Source: Halicephalobus mephisto (Eukaryota > Nematoda > Chromadorea > Rhabditida > Panagrolaimidae). From it: 64,000 bases of DNA. Position 1 is the first letter of the stretch, and each line of letters starts with the position of its first letter. Both the position numbers and the translations under genes were made by a program. The notes below the pieces were generated by a model that saw only the letters and a list, made by a program, of their open reading frames with translations, ran no database searches and was not told the origin of the DNA. The stretch is from NCBI GenBank assembly GCA_009193035.1, contig SWDT01000020.1:124001-188000 (forward strand). Direction: 5' to 3'. Below are positions 60,201-64,000 of this stretch, in pieces.

Positions 60201-63200
60201 TCGATGACTTCTGAATCCGTGTTCTTAGTTCTTTCGTAATCGGATTTTTTCCATTTTTTTGTTCTTTAAAAAACTCCAAACACGATTTTGGAACTGGAAT
60301 ACATAAAATTTCCTGAATGGAGTTAATGATTTATCTGAATTGACGAGGTCGTCTGGATCCATATCCTTCTGATCGCTTGGTTTTCTTCGATGACACAATT
60401 TTAAGTATTTGGTCAATTTTCATCTTTTTTAAATTTCCTAAGATAATTGATTGCAAAAAATCATAAATCAATCCGATTTCGAAAAAAAAATTTACATTTT
60501 TAAAATCGTTTTGTAATCCTTTGGTTACGAAATGACCACTATCAAATTCCGAATGAAAAACAAAATTCAAAAAAGCGGGCAATCAGGAAGCAAATTTTCG
60601 TTTCGAAACCTGAGAAAATTTGAATTTTTTTTAGTTTTTTTTAATTTTTTTGTTTTTTTTTTATTTTTTTTTATTTTTTTAGGTTCTGGGGAACTTGGTG
60701 GAGATAACTTCGAAAGAGAAACTTCACAAATCCCCTCTGGAAGTCGAACATAGACGATTTGTCTTCTTAATCACCGGAATGGCAATTATCGTATCTTCAT
60801 TGACGTTTGGATTAGGACTTTTTTTAAACGGATTTGATCATATTATTTCTACTTTCGTGAATGGATTCCTGATTGTTTTGGTGGCTTGTGTTCCTCAAGG
60901 ATTACCTGTGACATTGATGGCTCAATTATTAATTGTTGCGAGAAAATTGTCAAAAAATGGATTATATTTGAAAAGATTGGATTTGGCAGATACTCTTGGA
61001 TTAACTTCGATTTTAATGGTGGATAAAACAACAGTTTTAACTCAAAATGATTTAAAATTGACGGATTTATGGAATTATAAAACTTCGATTTCGACTTCTG
61101 AATTGATCGAAATTTATAAAAAAAATTCAATGAATGAATCTCCTCAAGAAACATTGAAATTAAATAATTATAATTTAATCAACGGAATCGACGACGTTCT
61201 GGCCGTGATGTTGACCGTCATGTGTCTCTGTGACAGGGCCCAGATCCAGGCCTCTTCGCATTCGATAAGTTTACTCCGAAGAACGCCCTCTTTCAGGAGG
61301 AAACTGGCCCGATTGGACCCTGAGGGTCTGTTGACGGCGAATATTCAGAAAATAATTCCGATTGATTCTCAATTTTCATTAAAACACAAAGATTTAAAAG
61401 AAAAAAGTGTTATTGGAAAAAATCTCGATGTTGCTTTAATTAAATTTGCCGAACAATTAATTTCTGTTGAAAAAATAAGAAATGAATTTGAAGTTGTTTA
61501 TGAAGTTCCATTCAGCAGTCAACGTAGATTTCATCTAATTATTGTTTGTGATAAATCTAGTAGATCTTCTTCAACAATTGGCAGCAGTTCTGGAGACACA
61601 TTAATTAGGTATACTGTAATGGTCAAAGGAGCTCCAGAAGAACTGATCCTTAGCTGTTCCACAATCGCAACTGCCAACGGCGAAGAGAAACTAGATGACG
61701 ACAGAATGATTGAATTCGAGGTTTGTTTATCTGTTAATTTTTAATATATTTTTTCATATATGAAATCTTACATGTAAAGTTTGTTTTTTTTATCAATTTT
61801 TAATATATTTTTTCATATATGAAATCTTACATGTAAAGTTTGTTTTTTTTATCAATGTTTTATATATTTTTTCATATATGAAATTTTACTTGTAGAATTT
61901 GCTTATCTGTTAATTTTTAATATATTCTTTCATATATGAAATCTTACATGTAAAGTTTGTTTTTTTATCAATTTTCTTACATATTCTTTCATATATGATT
62001 TTTTTCCATATATGAATTCTTACATGGTTTTTTCATATATCAACTTTGTTATGTATAAAATCCTCTTCATATATCAATTTCTCAATATGTAAATTCTTCC
62101 ATATATAACTTTTTTCATACATCAATTTTTCAATATATGAAGCCTTATGTGATTTTCCCATGAGTTTTTTGTCTTTTGTAAATTGTACTTTTTAGAAATC
62201 TTTTCTCCGATTCTGTAATGACGGGAAATCCTGCATCGGATTCGCCATGTATGAATTTGAGGATTACGCAGATACTATGTTTTATATGGACCCTTTGGGA
62301 TCGAATTTTCCTGATGACGGATGGTGCTTCCTCGGGATGGCTGCTCTTTATGATCCTGTTCTTCCTGAGATCCCGGCTGCTGTGAAAGCGGCTGAAAAAG
62401 CGGATATTCGGATTTTTATGGTTAGTGGAGATCATCCTGTTACTTCAGAAGCTTTAGCGAGGAAAATGGAATTTGATTTTGGAGATTATAATGTGGATCA
62501 ATCGGATTTGTCCACGGCAAGTGTCAAAAGTGGAAATCTGGATCACGGCGCTGAAGTTCTTCGAGGAGATTTCCAGGATATTGATCTAGAAAATAAAAGC
62601 ATAAGTCCGTCTGTTTTAAGTCTGGATTCCATCAGAATCGATCCTATGAGCAATTTGGAAGTTATCCGAGGCGAAACGGTCCAGGAACTGAGCAAAGCCG
62701 ACTGGGCGAGGGTTCTTTCCAGAAAACGAGTGGTGTTTGCCAGAACTACCCCAAAACAAAAAATGAAAATAGTTAGAAACTGTCAATTAACAGGAGCAGT
62801 CGTAGCAGTGACTGGCGACGGAGTGATGGACGCGCCCTCTTTGAAGCAAGCCGACGTAGGAATAGCGATGGACGCGGTCGGTTCCATATTTGCCAAAGAA
62901 GCGGCAGATATTGTTATTATTAAACCACAATTACAAAATTTAATAAATTCAATATCAAAAGGAAGATTATTATTTGATAATTTAAAAAAAACAATTGCAT
63001 ATTCTCTTTCACATTTGGTTCCTGTAATTTTGCCGGTCTGGATCACGTTTATCCTTGGATTTCCGCTCGGGATGAGCAGTCTCCAGATTCTGACTATAGA
63101 TTTACTAAGTGAACTCCCGCCTTCGATAGCCCTAGTGTTCGAGCCCGCCGAAAAGGACCTCATGTCCCGGCCCCCCAGGAAGCGCTCAAGTACCCTAGTT

Positions 63201-63737
63201 ACGAAATCCCTACTTTTTTATTCTTATTGTTTAGCTGGATCAATTATTTCAGGAGGCTGTATTTTATCATATTTTACAGTATTCTGGTCTCATGGAATAA
63301 ACATATCTGATTTATTAAATACTAATCATGTTTATTGGAAATATTCTTCTCCAAATCTTATTTTATCTTCTGGAAGAAATCTCACATCATCCGAACAAGT
63401 CCAATATTATCGTGAATCATCCGCTGCATGGCACATAACATTAGTTATATCGCAATCGTTACATTTATGGACATGTACAACAAGAAGGATCAGCTTATTA
63501 AATCATGGAATCAAAAATTGGACATTATTAATTGCTGTCATTTTTGAATTATTATTTTTATTTTTCGTTATTTTTACTCCAGGAATCCAGGATTTACTAA
63601 CAGTCAAACCCCCTCAGTGGTACATATGGCTCTATCCCATCGCCGTCGGCATTATTTTACTCGTTTTTAGCGAAATTCGGAAATATTTCATCAGAAAGTA
63701 CCCCAAGGACCCTATTGTCGCCGTCTTCAAGTGGTAG
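54271..63737 (+). CDS. Na,K-ATPase-like P-type ATPase with degraded catalytic signatures
   Basis: Five exons (54271..54301, 57906..58077, 58461..59190, 60683..61720, 62196..63737) join in frame to 1170 aa in the subunit order of P2C ATPases. Residues that define the family are altered: the actuator loop reads SGEV (263-266) instead of TGES, TM4 reads PQGL (382-385) instead of PEGL, the phosphorylation site reads DKTTVLT at Asp425 instead of DKTGTLT, the hinge reads TGDGVMDAP instead of TGDGVNDSP, and TM5 reads HLVPVILP where the pump has SNIPEITP. KGAPE and a TGDH-like SGDH remain. Pumping is therefore doubtful; a regulatory role, as proposed for nematode CATP-1, is possible. The join of exons 2 and 3 lacks a GT donor. 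The assignment of exon 1, across a 3.6-kb intron, is tentative. Confidence 0.85.
54330..54910. repeat. CATATATGAATTGACATAAT-type tandem repeats in ATPase intron 1
   Basis: Units of 80-90 bp, built from TATATGGATTCATATATCGA and AATTTTAATTTAATTGTTTA. The 12-bp intron palindrome and its variants are dense here. Confidence 0.75.
55090..55560 (+). repeat. interspersed minisatellite-bearing element, copy 4
   Basis: Internal units with GTTGCGAGCAACCTGCAAAT and AAAAACCAACCAAGCTGCCA repeat three times. The tail GATGTTGACATCTTTACAAA then CTTCGGCACTGA matches copy 3. It lies in the long first intron of the ATPase, in sense orientation. Confidence 0.8.
55780..57400. repeat. T-rich low-complexity arrays in ATPase intron 1
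   Basis: Long runs of TTTTTTTAAAATTT-type sequence, then 60-bp units with TTTTTATAAAAATTTTATTT (56800-57400). One GC-richer patch at 56270-56520 breaks it up but no gene is recognisable there. Confidence 0.75.
59195..60010. repeat. TATATATTTCGAAATTTCTA tandem array in ATPase intron 3
   Basis: More than twenty units of 30-40 bp with TTTATATATATTTCGAAATT. Higher-order copies of about 400 bp are visible (59290-59600 resembles 59630-59900). The intron continues unremarkably to 60682. Confidence 0.9.
61740..62150. repeat. TTTTTCATATATGAAATCTT tandem array in ATPase intron 4
   Basis: Four units of about 60 bp with TTCATATATGAA and ACATGTAAAGTTTGTTTTTT, then degenerate CATATAT repeats to near the acceptor of the last exon. 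Confidence 0.85.
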
Positions 63738-64000
63738 TCCCGGTCTCTTAAAAAGGGTCTGATTTTAATTTCACGGGTTTTACATGTAATAAACTTGTAA
63801 AAGACAAAGTAAAATATTCATTTCTAACCCGTTTTTACATTGAATCCTCCTGTAAATACAATAGCAGTAAATCACACGTAACTGCTGGTACAGTATCCAT
63901 CGGCGACAAAGTTACGAAAGGCAAATCACAGAATCATCCTTAGTGGTTGATGTCGGAGGTTTATTTGTATTTGTTTTCTTCGTATACGTCGACATTGACT
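63738..64000. other. 3' region of the ATPase, possible end of a convergent gene
   Basis: After the ATPase stop there is an AATAAA-like TAATAAAC near 63787. On the minus strand, 64000 down to 63961 reads VNVDVYEENKYK and then TAA; this could be the last codons of a convergent gene outside the window. The evidence is one short open frame. Confidence 0.2.

Noticed and set aside
1..64000. CRISPR arrays, tRNA and rRNA genes, spliced-leader RNA genes
   Set aside because: Looked for and not seen. The tandem repeats lack CRISPR spacing and the genome is animal; no cloverleaf or conserved rRNA segments were recognised by eye.

Overview
The window is nuclear DNA of a nematode, probably a free-living or rhabditid-like one. 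It is AT-rich, with short introns bounded by GTAAGT...TTTTAG or TTTCAG. Many start codons lie a few bases after a pyrimidine-AG acceptor, which suggests spliced-leader trans-splicing. Closely spaced same-strand genes look like operons. The genes are nematode-style: tandem P-glycoproteins, a sigma-class GST, a nematode-type Na,K-ATPase-like protein and an RTE-type retrotransposon remnant. I cannot place the species. Exon joins were inferred from splice consensus, reading phase and family similarity; no database was searched.

Layout. 0.3-6.5 kb, minus strand: a PTPMT1-like mitochondrial phosphatase downstream of an eight-exon LMBRD2 gene, whose fourth intron holds an opposite-strand P-loop (NadR/Ttd14-type) gene. 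6.8-14.3 kb, plus strand: glycogen branching enzyme, FRA10AC1 and SAC3D1-like genes. 15.2-22.8 kb, plus strand: a tiny Cys-rich protein and two tandem single-pass membrane paralogues (possibly KCNE/MiRP-like), separated by satellite-like DNA. 23.2-36.2 kb, minus strand: two head-to-tail P-glycoprotein genes. They share gene-conversion-like tracts, both have a disrupted frame in the second nucleotide-binding domain, and one intron carries a 5'-truncated LINE with target-site duplications. 37.5-41.7 kb, minus strand: an operon-like cluster of a chromodomain protein, TRIAP1, MED10 and MRPL43, in which the TRIAP1 stop and MED10 start overlap as TAATG. 42.0-50.4 kb, plus strand: an orphan acidic protein, a sigma GST, CstF-50 (CSTF1) and katanin p80 (KATNB1). 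50.4-54.3 kb: intergenic repeats. 54.3-63.7 kb, plus strand: a P-type ATPase of Na,K-ATPase type with several degraded catalytic signatures.

The genes do not form one pathway. Several are housekeeping genes of RNA processing and transcription (CSTF1, FRA10AC1, SAC3D1, MED10) or of mitochondria (PTPMT1, TRIAP1, MRPL43). The most unusual items are the divergent P-type ATPase, the TRIAP1/MED10 overlap, a palindromic 12-mer recurring in introns of unrelated genes, and two interspersed repeat families that seed local arrays. I did not find an obviously new multi-gene system.
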